Positions 13,797-23,446 of a DNA stretch of 64,000 nt are shown here, one piece after another. The stretch lies in NCBI RefSeq assembly GCF_044923475.1, contig NZ_CP137338.1, positions 5,146,001-5,210,000 of the forward strand, given 5' to 3'. A model generated the notes under the pieces. It saw nothing but the letters and a program-made list of their open reading frames with translations, ran no database searches and was not told the origin of the DNA. The position numbers and the translations under genes are program-made. Positions within the stretch are counted from its first letter, which is position 1; every line of letters begins with the position of its first letter. This DNA comes from JAAURS01 sp044923475. Lineage in GTDB: Bacteria > Cyanobacteriota > Cyanobacteriia > Thermosynechococcales > Thermosynechococcaceae.

Positions 13797-13872
13797 CGAA
13801 ATAGGGATATTATCCGACCAAAACCGGGGAACTTCGAAATAACGACATTATCGAGTTAAAAGCGGAGAAATC
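13797..13872. repeat. Two tandem copies of a diverged 38-bp repeat
   Basis: CGAAATA begins both copies (13797 and 13835), and 26 of 38 positions agree. The first copy contains the 11-bp palindrome GGATATTATCC. It lies in the non-coding stretch between the HEPN-like gene and the ABC exporter gene, about 140 bases before the latter, so it could be an operator. Nothing else is evident in 13720-14014. Confidence 0.55.
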
Positions 13873-14014
13873 TGGTCTGAGAACATTATAGGCACCGCTA
13901 ACCATAGATTCCGGATTGAATTATTTTGGCGCATCTCGATCCAGCGGAATGCGAGTTCTATGCCTCCGAGTAGGCATAGCCTCGTCTTAATTTATTTTGT
14001 GTATCGTTAAAGTT

Positions 14015-15832
14015 ATGGCATCCTATCGCGATATCGTTCAATACTTCCGGCGCTACTGGGTTATCTCGGCGCTGAGCATTGCCGCATCCAGCTTGTTTGA
14101 AATTCTGGATCTGCTGGTGCCCTACGGCATCGGGCAGATTCTCAACGTGCTCTCCAAACAGCCGCTCGATGCGCCGCTGCAAGTTCTGATTGGGGCGATC
14201 GCCGCTCTCTTGCGTCAGCCCATCACCCCCTCCTTTTCCCTGTGGGTTATTCTAGGCATCATTTTTGTCGTGTCTGTCGTGCGAGCACCCATCCAGCCGT
14301 GGATTGGCAGTTGGTTCCACTGGGCCATTCCCCTGCGAGCACGCCGCGATTCCACAGAACAAGTCCTGGGCAAAATCTTAACCCTGCCCCTCGCCTTTTA
14401 CGACGAAAACAATCCTGGCCGCATTGCCGGACGCGTCGCACGGGGGTTGACCAACCATACCTGGTCCTATCCAGAACTGGCGGGGCAGTTTATCCCCAAA
14501 CTCATGCGGGTTGCGGGGATCTTTGTCGTCATTTGGCTGCTGGAATGGCGCATTGCGATCGCCTTTCTGATCTCCTTCCTCATCATTTTGGGCTTCAGCC
14601 TGCGGGGACTGCGCTACATCATCCAGCGCGAAGCCCTGCTCGATCGCTACATGGAAAGCACCGAAAGCCGCACCTCAGAAATTATCACCAACATTAAAAC
14701 CGTCAAAGCCTTTGCCACAGAAGCCGACGAACTCAAACGCCAGCGTCAGCGACTCGATCGAGAATTGACGATGGTCCTCTACCGCATCCATCGCGGGTAC
14801 GTGAAACTCGGGACTTGGCAGCGAACGATGGTACAAAGCTGCGTCTTTGGGGTTCTAACGCTGACGCTGATCGCGACCCTGCGGGGAGAATTATCCCTCG
14901 GACATTTCGTAACCCTATTTACAGTCTCCAGCATGGCCTACGCCGAGCTAGAGCCATTGAGCGTCCTGTCCGAATTCTTTGCCCGACGCTACACGTCAAT
15001 GCTGCGCTTCCACGAGTTCATGCAACACCCCACTGGCAGCGATGCCGTAGACCTCGACACCCTCCGCAGCCAAACCAATGCCCTCAAATTCGATGGAAAA
15101 ATCGACTTTCAAAACCTGAGCTTTGGCTACGAACCCGATCGCCTCGTCCTCCAAGACATCAACCTTCTCATCGAGCCGTATCAAACCGTAGCCCTTGTAG
15201 GTCGCTCCGGGTCTGGAAAATCAACCCTGGTCAAACTGCTCTTTCGATACTTCGAACCGACGAGCGGACAGATCGCGATCGACGGAACGGACGTGCGATC
15301 GCTGGATGTCAAGCAATACCGCTCCCGACTAGCGATCGTGCATCAAGAAGTGGATGTTTTCAACGGCACCCTTCTGGACAACCTCGTCTACGGCAATCCC
15401 AACGCGAGTTTTGCCGAGGTCGAAGCCGCTTGCAAAATAGCGCGGGTGGACGAGTTTATTCGGGAGCTACCCAACGGCTACGCCACAGTCGTCGGCGAGC
15501 GCGGCGTGCGGCTCTCGGGCGGTCAGCGGCAGCGCCTGGGAATTGCCCGCGCCCTCATCGTTAACCCCGATATTCTGGTGTTTGATGAAGCAACCTCCAG
15601 TCTGGACTACGAATCCGAACGATCCATTCAAGCCGCAATGGCATCCATTTTAGGGACGCGCACGACACTGATTATCGCGCACCGTCTCAGCACCGTCAGA
15701 GATGCGGACAAAATCGTCGTGCTCGATCGAGGGCGAATTATCGAGATGGGTTCCCACGCGGAATTGTTGGAGCGAGGGGGATTTTACGCCAGACTGAACG
15801 AGCTGCAGGATTCCAGCGTGTTGCTGTCTTGA
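14015..15832 (+). CDS. ABC exporter, fused permease and ATPase
   Basis: A 605-residue half-transporter of the ABCB/MsbA type that would dimerise in the inner membrane. The N-terminal domain (about 1-330) has six predicted membrane spans. The nucleotide-binding domain has Walker A GRSGSGKST, signature LSGGQRQRLGIARA, Walker B ILVFDEATSSLD and the H-loop IIAHRLST. The frame is open 6 codons upstream of the ATG I chose at 14015 (MASYRDIVQYF). Substrate cannot be inferred: lipid, peptide or drug are all possible. It stands alone. Confidence 0.9.
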   Translation: MASYRDIVQYFRRYWVISALSIAASSLFEILDLLVPYGIGQILNVLSKQPLDAPLQVLIGAIAALLRQPITPSFSLWVILGIIFVVSVVRAPIQPWIGSWFHWAIPLRARRDSTEQVLGKILTLPLAFYDENNPGRIAGRVARGLTNHTWSYPELAGQFIPKLMRVAGIFVVIWLLEWRIAIAFLISFLIILGFSLRGLRYIIQREALLDRYMESTESRTSEIITNIKTVKAFATEADELKRQRQRLDRELTMVLYRIHRGYVKLGTWQRTMVQSCVFGVLTLTLIATLRGELSLGHFVTLFTVSSMAYAELEPLSVLSEFFARRYTSMLRFHEFMQHPTGSDAVDLDTLRSQTNALKFDGKIDFQNLSFGYEPDRLVLQDINLLIEPYQTVALVGRSGSGKSTLVKLLFRYFEPTSGQIAIDGTDVRSLDVKQYRSRLAIVHQEVDVFNGTLLDNLVYGNPNASFAEVEAACKIARVDEFIRELPNGYATVVGERGVRLSGGQRQRLGIARALIVNPDILVFDEATSSLDYESERSIQAAMASILGTRTTLIIAHRLSTVRDADKIVVLDRGRIIEMGSHAELLERGGFYARLNELQDSSVLLS

Positions 15833-15845
15833 TGGCCAGAAAAAA

Positions 15846-15918
<73 letters not shown>

Positions 15919-16089
15919 GGGTTGAATTTTAGCTTCACTATGGTAACGGACTAACCGCATCTTTAGCAAGCATTTGCGATCGCGTTGGATTGCGAGCACC
16001 AAAATCGGGAGTCCATATCGGCCCCACGCCAAGGGAACCGATACGGCCAGAAGGCAACTCGTGCAGATTCTCGATGCCCGTCAAGCAGC

Positions 16090-16845
16090 CTAGAATGCCT
16101 TTGCCTGTTGGTGAACTTGCCGCAGTTGCCACCAAGGCACCTGCGTCTGCGAATGATGTTCGTGATGGTAGCCAAAATGATAGCAAGCGAGCAGCGACAG
16201 CAAAAAGGGTCGCGGGATTGTAGTAGAACAATGGGCGTCTGAGTACCCGAGTTCGGGCTGGCGGTGAGGGAGGTAAGTCCCAAAATAAAACAAATGCAGC
16301 GAACTCAGCACTGAAGGGTAAACCCATCCCCATGCGAGGTTGGACTCGGCAATACCCAAAAAAGAGTGGGCGAGATGAAACGTAACGACAAGCGCAAAGA
16401 AACGCTTCCAGCTCCAATAGCGCGACATAAACGTCCAGTACCAAGCCCAAAAGCCCTGCCGATCTCCCGCGTAGTAGTCAGGATCCCGATCGCTGGCTGG
16501 AAACTGGTGGTGCAACCGATGGCGATGCAGCAATTCTCGATAGGAAAACAGTCCGTAAAACCAGAGCGCGACCGTCCCAAGCGCGTCGTTGATTCCGCGA
16601 TCGAGCGGAAACGCTGCACCGTGCATGGCATCGTGAGCCGTTATAAATAGCCCGGTATAGAGCAGCGTCTGCCACAATAAAATGAAGATCTTCCCGATCG
16701 GGGGGACGGACGCTAGATTCAACGAAAAGATAACGCACAGACTCCCGGCCCAAAGGCCGATCATGAGACTTGCAATAGCCGGACTCAACCAAACTTCAAC
16801 GCCTCTCGTTTCAACCCCATTCTGCACTGAGAAGCCTTGCATCAC
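16090..16845 (-). CDS. crtW: Beta-carotene ketolase, CrtW type
   Basis: CrtW is a membrane di-iron oxygenase that adds 4-keto groups to beta-ionone rings, giving echinenone or canthaxanthin. The 251-residue protein has the three His clusters of this family: HDAMH at 71-75, HRHRLHH at about 107-113 and HHEHH near 227-231, with an extra LAH between. Hydrophobic spans surround them. It is distinct from the CrtO-type ketolase. The start may be either of two adjacent ATG codons. It is divergent from the downstream hydrolase gene. A related fatty-acid-desaturase-fold hydroxylase cannot be fully excluded. Confidence 0.82.
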   Translation of the reverse strand: MMQGFSVQNGVETRGVEVWLSPAIASLMIGLWAGSLCVIFSLNLASVPPIGKIFILLWQTLLYTGLFITAHDAMHGAAFPLDRGINDALGTVALWFYGLFSYRELLHRHRLHHQFPASDRDPDYYAGDRQGFWAWYWTFMSRYWSWKRFFALVVTFHLAHSFLGIAESNLAWGWVYPSVLSSLHLFYFGTYLPHRQPELGYSDAHCSTTIPRPFLLSLLACYHFGYHHEHHSQTQVPWWQLRQVHQQAKAF

Positions 16846-16995
16846 AATTCGAATACCTTTATTGTTAAGCTAGTTTACATTACTTAACAATAAACGAAAA
16901 AAACTAAAAACACCTGCAAATTCTTTATTTTCAGCCTTTAGAAAGGGTCTTTGGCGGAGATCGGAATCATTAGAGAGAAGAATTAGGGAAACGAC

Positions 16996-17910
16996 TTGAA
17001 TAACGTCGAGCTGCGACTATCCGCATTAGGCCAACAGCGAGACTGGATCTGGCAGGGGTGGCAAACCCGCTATACCTATCTCAGACCAGATCGAAGCTGC
17101 AACCAGCCGCCTATTATCTTCATTCATGGATTTGGGGCGTCCTTGGGCCACTGGCGCCAGAATCTGCCCTTTTTTGCGGCCCGCCATACCGTATACGCCC
17201 TCGATTTACTGGGGTTTGGGGCTTCAGAAAAGGCAGCCGTCCCCTATAGCGTGGACCTTTGGGTGCAGCAACTCCACAGCTTTTGGCAGACCTTTATCGG
17301 ACGTCCGGCTATTTTGGTCGGCAATTCGATTGGTTCGTTGGTGGCGTTGAGCGCGGCCCACGCGCACCCTGAGATGGCTCGAGGCCTTGTCATGTTGAGC
17401 CTGCCCGACCCCTCTCTCAGGGAAGACTTAATTCCCCAGTGGTGCCGCCCGGTGCTGTCTCGGATCGAGCGGGCATTTACGGCGGAGTGGATCCTCAAAG
17501 CGTTATTTCATGGCGTCCGTCGCCCGAAAATAGTGCGGCCCTGGGCAGGTCTGGCCTACGCCAGCCGAGCGGCTATTACCGACGAACTGGTGGAGATTTT
17601 GACGACGCCAGCGGGCGATCGCGGTGCTGCCCGCGCGTTTAGTCTCATTTTGCAAGCGATGGTCAATCCCCGGTTTGGGCCGCGGGTCGATGCTGTACTG
17701 CCAACATTAAAGATTCCCATGCTGCTGTTGTGGGGGCGTCAAGATCGGATGGTGCCGCCCATCTTCGCCCAAAAGTTTGCCGCCATGAACGCGCAACTCA
17801 AGCTAATCGAGTTAGACGATGCGGGTCACTGTCCCCACGATGAATGTGCAGAGATTGTGAATTTGGCGATCGCCACCTGGCTCGCACAACTAGAGGGTAC
17901 GGACCCATAG
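16996..17910 (+). CDS. Alpha/beta hydrolase
   Basis: A 304-residue alpha/beta-fold hydrolase. The oxyanion motif HGFG is at 44-47 and the nucleophile elbow GNSIGS has Ser111. An acid in WGRQDRMVPP and a His in DAGHCPHDE complete a likely triad. It has no signal peptide. The frame begins with TTG at 16996, which I keep because no closer ATG preserves the first strand. Similar cyanobacterial proteins are often linked to pigment or lipid metabolism, but the substrate is unknown. Confidence 0.82.
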   Translation: MNNVELRLSALGQQRDWIWQGWQTRYTYLRPDRSCNQPPIIFIHGFGASLGHWRQNLPFFAARHTVYALDLLGFGASEKAAVPYSVDLWVQQLHSFWQTFIGRPAILVGNSIGSLVALSAAHAHPEMARGLVMLSLPDPSLREDLIPQWCRPVLSRIERAFTAEWILKALFHGVRRPKIVRPWAGLAYASRAAITDELVEILTTPAGDRGAARAFSLILQAMVNPRFGPRVDAVLPTLKIPMLLLWGRQDRMVPPIFAQKFAAMNAQLKLIELDDAGHCPHDECAEIVNLAIATWLAQLEGTDP

Positions 17911-18010
17911 CTTTTGAGTTGCTTGCCGTGTAGATTGGCGGTGCGGCGGACGAATCTGATACCCTCAAAACGAAGCACCCATTTCTTTATTTCCTTACTC
18001 ACCAACAGCA

Positions 18011-18427
18011 ATGGCTCATCGTCAGCAGCTTCTTCAGGTCAAGACCGGCGGCAAATCTCTGAGCAATATTACCCGCCAGGTTCAAGGTGCGGTTTTGAGT
18101 TCGGGCATTGATATGGGATTGTGTTCCCTATTTTTGCGCCATACGTCCGCCAGCCTCATCATTCAAGAAAATGCCGACCCCGATGTATTGGCCGATCTGG
18201 AGACCTTTTTGGCAAAACTGATTCCAGAAGGCGCGCACTACCGCCACAGTACGGAAGGCCCGGACGACATGCCCGCTCACATCCGCACGGCGCTCACCCA
18301 TACCTCGGAGCAAATTCCTGTAAACGGGGGGCGTTTGGTACTGGGCACCTGGCAGGGAATTTACTTGTGGGAGCATCGGCACCACGGCTCCTTGCGCGAA
18401 GTCGTGATTCACGTTTCCGGCGAATGA
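18011..18427 (+). CDS. YjbQ / UPF0047 family protein (secondary thiamine-phosphate synthase)
   Basis: The 138-residue protein has the family pattern: LFLRHTSASLIIQENADP near 37-54, HYRHSTEGPDDMPAHI near 75-90 and LGTWQGIYLWEHR near 113-125. Conserved His and Glu residues in these blocks form the putative metal site. Members can show weak thiamine-phosphate synthase activity, but the physiological role is unclear. It starts about 100 bases after the hydrolase gene and 24 bases before the next small gene, so the three may form an operon. Confidence 0.9.
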   Translation: MAHRQQLLQVKTGGKSLSNITRQVQGAVLSSGIDMGLCSLFLRHTSASLIIQENADPDVLADLETFLAKLIPEGAHYRHSTEGPDDMPAHIRTALTHTSEQIPVNGGRLVLGTWQGIYLWEHRHHGSLREVVIHVSGE

Positions 18428-18451
18428 ATACATTGATGGGAGGATTTTGAG

Positions 18452-18712
18452 ATGGCTCGCTTTAGTCCCTATTCTTTAGAACTTCAAATTACCCGCCTCT
18501 TTAAGGACGGCCAGTCGTTCTTTGCCGCGTCCAAAGTCGAGCAGTGGCTGATGGAACGGGGTGAAAACCCTCAGAATTACACCATTACCTTTAATAAGGA
18601 AGCGGCACCTGCTGGCTCGGAGCTTCCGTTTTTAATTAAAACCGAGCTAAAACGCAAGGATGGGCAAGCGGTGGAAGACTGGCTTGTCAAACAACTTCAG
18701 GAAAATGCCTAA
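18452..18712 (+). CDS. Small conserved hypothetical protein
   Basis: An 86-residue protein with a strong Shine-Dalgarno (GGGAGGA) upstream, 24 bases after the YjbQ gene. It has mixed charge and no membrane segment. The sequence (FFAASKVEQWLMERG, then LPFLIKTELKRKDGQAVEDWL) looks like a compact alpha/beta protein. I recognise no family. Confidence 0.7.
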   Translation: MARFSPYSLELQITRLFKDGQSFFAASKVEQWLMERGENPQNYTITFNKEAAPAGSELPFLIKTELKRKDGQAVEDWLVKQLQENA

Positions 18713-18765
18713 TAGACGGTCCTCGGTCAATCGAAGGGCTGAAAATTCAACCTTTTCGGTTTGCA

Positions 18766-20243
18766 TTAACGCGACAGGGTGGAGATTTTAAGCACCTGGG
18801 GCGGGGTCGAATCCGGCGGGTACAAAAAGTCTAACTTTACGGTTTGAGTGCTCTTGGGATTGAGGTTTAGAGTCAAAAGCGGCTTCACTTGCTCTCCAGT
18901 CCGATGCCAGAGATGAAAGTAGCGCGTGATGGAGCGACCTTCAGCACTCGAGTATCGCAGCCTCACCGTGCCTCGAAAAAAGGGAAAAGTTGGGGAGGCG
19001 AGAAAGCGCAGCCCTTGAGGGGCCAGCCGATCGGCTTTGACGGGGGTCGTCAGGGTTAGGGCGACAGTTTGGGGCGTATCGGTTCCGTTCCGCAAGGGCA
19101 GGGCGAGGTCGTAATGAACGCAATAGTTGCCGTGGGCTTCGTAGGCGGTGTCGGGATAGCGGACGAGGAGAGGAGCTGCTTGGCTTTGACCCGTTCCAAA
19201 GCGTCCGCTTCTCAGGGTACTGATGGGATAAGCAATCGTCTGACCCGGCGATGGCAACTTCAGGACGGCTTGCCCTGGATCGGCCAGGGTTGCTTTCCAG
19301 GCGGAGCCTTTCTGTACCCCGGCCACTCGCCCGTAGATCAGATTTCCGGGGCGACCGGGTGGGGTGGGCGTTTTATCGCGGGGTCCTGCAAGGCCGCTGG
19401 TTTTGAGAAGGGTTTGCCATTCGGCGAGCGTGGGCGATCGCTCCTTCCCCTCCTGCGTTTTGGGTGCGTACATGGCCAGGTCTGCCACGTAGACGGGGCC
19501 GCTGCTGCTGAGCCGGATAAAGGTAGAGCGGCCATTGAGGTTCCGGTCTAGCCCTTTGACGGGAATGGGATGGTTGAGGAGAAGGCGATCGCCGCCAGCC
19601 GGAATCGAAACCGCAGCCGGAAAATCAGGTTGCCGCTGCCCCCGCAAGACCGTATCGACCGCTCGGATACCGGGACCCGAATGAATGGCACCCGTCGGGT
19701 TTTCTAGCATTTGGGGCTTGTTGGCAAAGGGCGCATCTGGATTCAGCAAATAGCTGGCCACTGCCGGAATAGAGAGGGTGACGGGACTGCGGCCCGGATT
19801 GCGAACCAGAATCCCCAAGTAAAGGGTGCGGAGGTCTTTGGGGTTGAGAGAAAAGTGATGGGTGAAGAGGGTAAAAGGCCCGTTGAAGGCGTAGTTGAGA
19901 TGAGCGGTCGGGACGGTTTTCCCTTGGGGCGGAAAGGTAGACAGCAATATCCCTGGGACTTTAACCCATTCGGGACTGTTGCTATTAAACATAGGCACGT
20001 CGTCCAAGCGACCGGGCAGGGGCCTGACTTCAGCGGGTTCAAAGCGGTCTGAGGAAGGACTAACTTAGTCTGTCCATGATTAGAGCCATGCGTTTTTGGC
20101 CTGACTTCAGCGGGTTCAAAGCGGTCTGAGGAAGGGGCCGTTACGACGGATTGCGCGCAGCCTGCGGACATAGGAAGGGTACAAAAGGCGATCGCAACGC
20201 CCGAACAGTAACCCAAAGCTCGGTCAAACAACTTCAGCATCAA
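18766..20243 (-). pseudogene. DUF3370 gene broken by a 77-bp insertion near its 5' end
   Basis: The downstream frame (18766-20007, 413 codons open) matches the cyanobacterial exported DUF3370 family (DDVPMFNSNSPEW, GILLSTFPPQGKTVP). The expected signal peptide is in another frame, starting at TTG 20243 or ATG 20240 (MLKLFDRALGYCSG...). The two frames are separated by a 38-bp direct duplication (20021-20058 and 20098-20135) with 39 bp of new sequence between. The offset of 77 bp is not a multiple of three. Removing it joins the frames as SSDRFEPAEVRP-LPGRLDDVP. Unless another start is used, the mature protein cannot be exported. Confidence 0.75.
20021..20135. repeat. 38-bp direct repeat flanking 39 bp of new sequence
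   Basis: The two 38-bp copies, from GGCCTGACTT to GAGGAAGG, are identical. They look like a target duplication or a slipped duplication around a short insert inside the DUF3370 gene. Confidence 0.85.
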
Positions 20244-20265
20244 ATCTTAAGGAAACCTGTAGAAC

Positions 20266-20294
20266 TTAACAATCCGCAATAAAGGCAGTAGTAT
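20266..20294 (+). promoter_or_regulatory. Probable psbA promoter
   Basis: TTAACA (20266-20271), a 17-bp spacer and TAGTAT (20289-20294) lie about 70 bases before psbA. This gives a short leader, typical for cyanobacterial psbA. Confidence 0.55.
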
Positions 20295-20365
20295 TGAATC
20301 AGGCAAGAGTCACACAACTCAACCCTACCTATTATTTCTCAATTCTTTAACGCACTCATAAAACC

Positions 20366-21448
20366 ATGACAACCGTACTGCAAAGACGCGAAAGCGCCAG
20401 CGCATGGGAAAAGTTCTGTAGCTGGATCACCAGCACCGACAACCGACTCTACATCGGTTGGTTCGGCGTCTTGATGATTCCTACCCTTGCCGCTGCTACC
20501 ATCTGCTTCATCATTGCCTTCATCGCTGCCCCTCCTGTGGACATCGACGGCATCCGCGAACCCGTAGCGGGTTCCTTGATGTACGGCAACAACATCATCT
20601 CCGGTGCTGTTGTGCCTTCTTCTAATGCGATTGGTCTTCACTTCTACCCCATCTGGGGAGCTGCTTCCTTGGATGAGTGGCTCTACAACGGCGGTCCTTA
20701 CCAGTTGGTCGTCTTCCACTTCCTCTTAGGGTGTGCTTGCTACCTGGGTCGTCAGTGGGAACTGTCTTACCGTCTGGGCATGCGGCCTTGGATCTGCGTT
20801 GCTTACGCCGCTCCTTTGTCTGCTGCGACTGCTGTGTTCTTGATCTACCCGATCGGTCAAGGGTCTTTCTCCGATGGCATGCCCCTCGGAATCTCGGGGA
20901 CCTTCAACTTCATGTTCGTGTTCCAAGCCGAGCACAACATCCTGATGCACCCTTTCCACATGTTGGGTGTGGCGGGTGTCTTCGGCGGTAGCTTGTTCTC
21001 TGCGATGCACGGTTCTCTCGTTACCTCTACCCTGGTTCGCGAGACGACTGAAGTGGAATCTGCCAACTACGGTTACAAGTTCGGCCAAGAGGAAGAGACC
21101 TACAATATCGTTGCAGCCCACGGCTACTTCGGTCGCTTGATCTTCCAATATGCTTCGTTCAACAACAGCCGAAGCTTGCACTTCTTGCTTGCGGCATGGC
21201 CTGTTGTGGGCATCTGGTTCACGAGCTTGGGTATCAGCACGATGGCGTTCAATTTGAACGGGTTCAATTTCAACCACTCCATCGTGGACAGCCAGGGCAA
21301 TGTGATCAATACTTGGGCCGATGTGTTGAACCGCGCCAATTTGGGATTTGAAGTGATGCACGAGCGCAATGCTCACAACTTCCCTCTCGATTTGGCTGCT
21401 GGTGAGTCTGCTCCTGTGGCGATGTCTGCTCCTGCTATCAACGGTTAA
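20366..21448 (+). CDS. psbA: Photosystem II D1 protein
   Basis: D1 binds the reaction-centre pigments, Q_B and most ligands of the Mn4CaO5 cluster. The 360-residue precursor has all expected residues: Mn ligands D170, E189, H332, E333, D342 and A344, redox Tyr161 with His190, chlorophyll ligand H198, iron ligands H215 and H272, and S264 at Q_B. A 16-residue C-terminal extension follows A344 for CtpA cleavage. Position 130 is Gln (low-light type) rather than Glu, and G80, F158 and T286 indicate a normal D1, not the low-oxygen or chlorophyll f synthase variants. M199 and S212 are notable substitutions. Monocistronic with its own terminator. Confidence 0.98.
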   Translation: MTTVLQRRESASAWEKFCSWITSTDNRLYIGWFGVLMIPTLAAATICFIIAFIAAPPVDIDGIREPVAGSLMYGNNIISGAVVPSSNAIGLHFYPIWGAASLDEWLYNGGPYQLVVFHFLLGCACYLGRQWELSYRLGMRPWICVAYAAPLSAATAVFLIYPIGQGSFSDGMPLGISGTFNFMFVFQAEHNILMHPFHMLGVAGVFGGSLFSAMHGSLVTSTLVRETTEVESANYGYKFGQEEETYNIVAAHGYFGRLIFQYASFNNSRSLHFLLAAWPVVGIWFTSLGISTMAFNLNGFNFNHSIVDSQGNVINTWADVLNRANLGFEVMHERNAHNFPLDLAAGESAPVAMSAPAING

Positions 21449-21490
21449 TTCTTTCCCAACTGGGTTGAATACCTAACATAAAAGAATGAA

Positions 21491-21521
21491 GCGAAGCCCC
21501 TCAATGAGGGGCTTCGCTTTT
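21491..21521 (+). terminator. psbA terminator
   Basis: GCGAAGCCCCTC pairs with GAGGGGCTTCGC around a 3-nt loop and is followed by TTTT. It lies about 40 bases after the psbA stop. Confidence 0.9.
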
Positions 21522-21633
21522 GGAAACATGGGCGGCAATCCCTTACCGCGATAGGATAAGCACTATGACAGAATCTTTCGGTCCGCTAGAAAGGTTCGTC
21601 TCTATCCGTTCAGATCGGTTTTGTAATTAATTG

Positions 21634-22791
21634 ATGGATCGCCGTTCTTTTCTGCTCAGCCTGGGGACTATTGCGCTCAGCCAGGGGTTAATGGGGTGTC
21701 GCCGAAATTCCGTATCGCTACAGGTGAGTCTTTTAGCGCGGAGTTTACCCTCTCAACTCATTTCCAAGTTTGGCGCTAACGTTAAAGAGTCCGCAGATCT
21801 AAAACTCTTGTTAGCATCCAGCCCTGGAGAACTCTTCGCTAACCTCCAGCAAAGTGCAGATCCCAACGCAGCAAAGTCTGCCAGACAGCCCAGTTTTTTC
21901 CAGTCCATCGTCGGCGGGATTGCCAACAGTATTTTAGGATCTCCCGCCAAGCCCTACCCCCTCAGCAGCTTGGGCGACTACTGGCTGCAAGCAGCGATCG
22001 CCCAAGATCTCATCCGTCCGTGGGCTGCCGACCGGATACCGGGCTGGAATACCCTAGACCCGCAATGGCAGCGGATGGTCAAGCGCGATCGCCAAGGACA
22101 GCTTGCGGCAACCGGCCAGATCTGGGGGGCACCCTACCGATGGGGAGCAACCGTGATTGCCTATCGCAAAGATAAATTCCGCGCCCTAGGCTGGACGCCA
22201 ACGGATTGGGCCGATCTATGGCGACCGGAACTCAAAACCAAAATCAGCCTCCTCGATAACCCTCGAGAAACCATTGGGTTGACCCTCAAAAAGCTTAATT
22301 CCTCCTACAACACCCAAAATCTAGAAGCCATCCCAAACCTTGCCTTAGAGCTAAAAGCACTGGATCGGCAGGCAAAATTCTATAGCTCCAGCCATTACCT
22401 CCAGCCCCTGATGCTGGAAGACACCTGGGCTGCTGTAGGATGGTCGACCGATGTTTTACCGGCCCTCAACGACGACGCCGAACTCGGGTTTGCGATTCCG
22501 CAGTCGGGCACGTCCCTGTGGAGCGATATCTGGGTCTTGCCCAAAACAGCCTCCGCCGAAGAAAAGTTGTTTCAACAGTGGGCCGAATTCTGGTGGCAGC
22601 CTGAGATTGCCAAAGCCATTGCTCAATTTACCGATGCCGTTTCCCCCGTCCGCTCGGACAGCATCCCAACTTCCCCAACTGCACCGTTTCTAGAACGCCA
22701 AGGTTGGTTCCAAAACAGCGAGCTGCTAGAACCGATCGCCGAAACCACCGTCAAACAGTATCAATCCCTGTGGCAGCAAATGCGGACTTAG
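21634..22791 (+). CDS. Periplasmic substrate-binding lipoprotein (PotD-like)
   Basis: A 385-residue exported protein of the extracellular solute-binding family that includes PotD and iron-binding proteins. The N-terminus has a twin-arginine-like DRRSFLLSL motif and a lipobox LMGC, so it is probably a Tat-exported lipoprotein. Ligand-domain features include WGAPYRWGATVIAYRKDKF near the middle and AAVGWSTDVLPAL. It has no permease or ATPase genes beside it, so the transport partner is elsewhere or it acts alone. A polyamine or metal ligand is only a guess. ATG 21634 is chosen over the TTG three bases upstream. Confidence 0.8.
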   Translation: MDRRSFLLSLGTIALSQGLMGCRRNSVSLQVSLLARSLPSQLISKFGANVKESADLKLLLASSPGELFANLQQSADPNAAKSARQPSFFQSIVGGIANSILGSPAKPYPLSSLGDYWLQAAIAQDLIRPWAADRIPGWNTLDPQWQRMVKRDRQGQLAATGQIWGAPYRWGATVIAYRKDKFRALGWTPTDWADLWRPELKTKISLLDNPRETIGLTLKKLNSSYNTQNLEAIPNLALELKALDRQAKFYSSSHYLQPLMLEDTWAAVGWSTDVLPALNDDAELGFAIPQSGTSLWSDIWVLPKTASAEEKLFQQWAEFWWQPEIAKAIAQFTDAVSPVRSDSIPTSPTAPFLERQGWFQNSELLEPIAETTVKQYQSLWQQMRT

Positions 22792-22822
22792 ACCGAGCGA
22801 ACAGGCAATCGCAACCGTGACG

Positions 22823-23413
22823 CTAGAAAAATTCCGAGCCATAGACTGGACTGATCCAAACATTGCAGGGTGCTTTGACGGATTTTGCCAGTCTGGCTAA
22901 CTGCTGCTTCGAAGGATGTATGGGTGCGGGCTTGGTTTGCGCTGGAAAGTCGCAAGTGTAGGAGCCCAAAAGATAGTTTTGTCGATCTAAAACCAGAAGG
23001 TGATAGCCTGCGGCACTCGTCGTCGACCCAAACCGCCGCAAAAAAGCATAGCGCTCCAAGTAACTATAGCGACTCCACAGATCGGGACGGATAATTGCCC
23101 GCACTTGGCTGCTGAGGTCATTGGGACGGCGATAGGCAGACCAATCTAGCACCATCTTGTCGCCAAACTGTCGATCGGCCCACCACAGGCCCGGAACGGT
23201 CAGTTTTTGGGCGGAAGGTTTGTCGTCATCCACCTGGGGCCTTTGCAAAGGAGTTTGCAATAGCGCTTCCACTCGCGCGGGGGCCTTTAGCCCAAAATCC
23301 GACGGCAGCCCGCGTGCAGGAGCAATACCCAGTCCAAGACCAACGCCTACGCTTAGAATGCTAAGGCGGAGAAGCCTGTACTTGGCAATGCGAGGGGACA
23401 GAAATTGAAACAT
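22823..23413 (-). CDS. Exported hypothetical protein
   Basis: A 196-residue protein with a signal peptide (hydrophobic segment about 15-31 ending near ARG). The mature part has two Cys, in SYTCDFP and APCNVW, that could form a disulfide in the periplasm. Aromatic residues are common (WWADRQFGD, SRYSYLERYAFLRRFG). I recognise no family. It converges on the binding-protein gene and lies next to the EVE/asnS pair. Confidence 0.65.
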   Translation of the reverse strand: MFQFLSPRIAKYRLLRLSILSVGVGLGLGIAPARGLPSDFGLKAPARVEALLQTPLQRPQVDDDKPSAQKLTVPGLWWADRQFGDKMVLDWSAYRRPNDLSSQVRAIIRPDLWSRYSYLERYAFLRRFGSTTSAAGYHLLVLDRQNYLLGSYTCDFPAQTKPAPIHPSKQQLARLAKSVKAPCNVWISPVYGSEFF

Positions 23414-23446
23414 AGACCCCCCTCTCTTCCTTTAAGATCGAGCGAG

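Noticed and set aside
20366..21448. psbA as a rogue or far-red D1 variant
   Set aside because: All Mn ligands and the low-light Q130 are present, and G80, F158 and T286 are the normal D1 residues.
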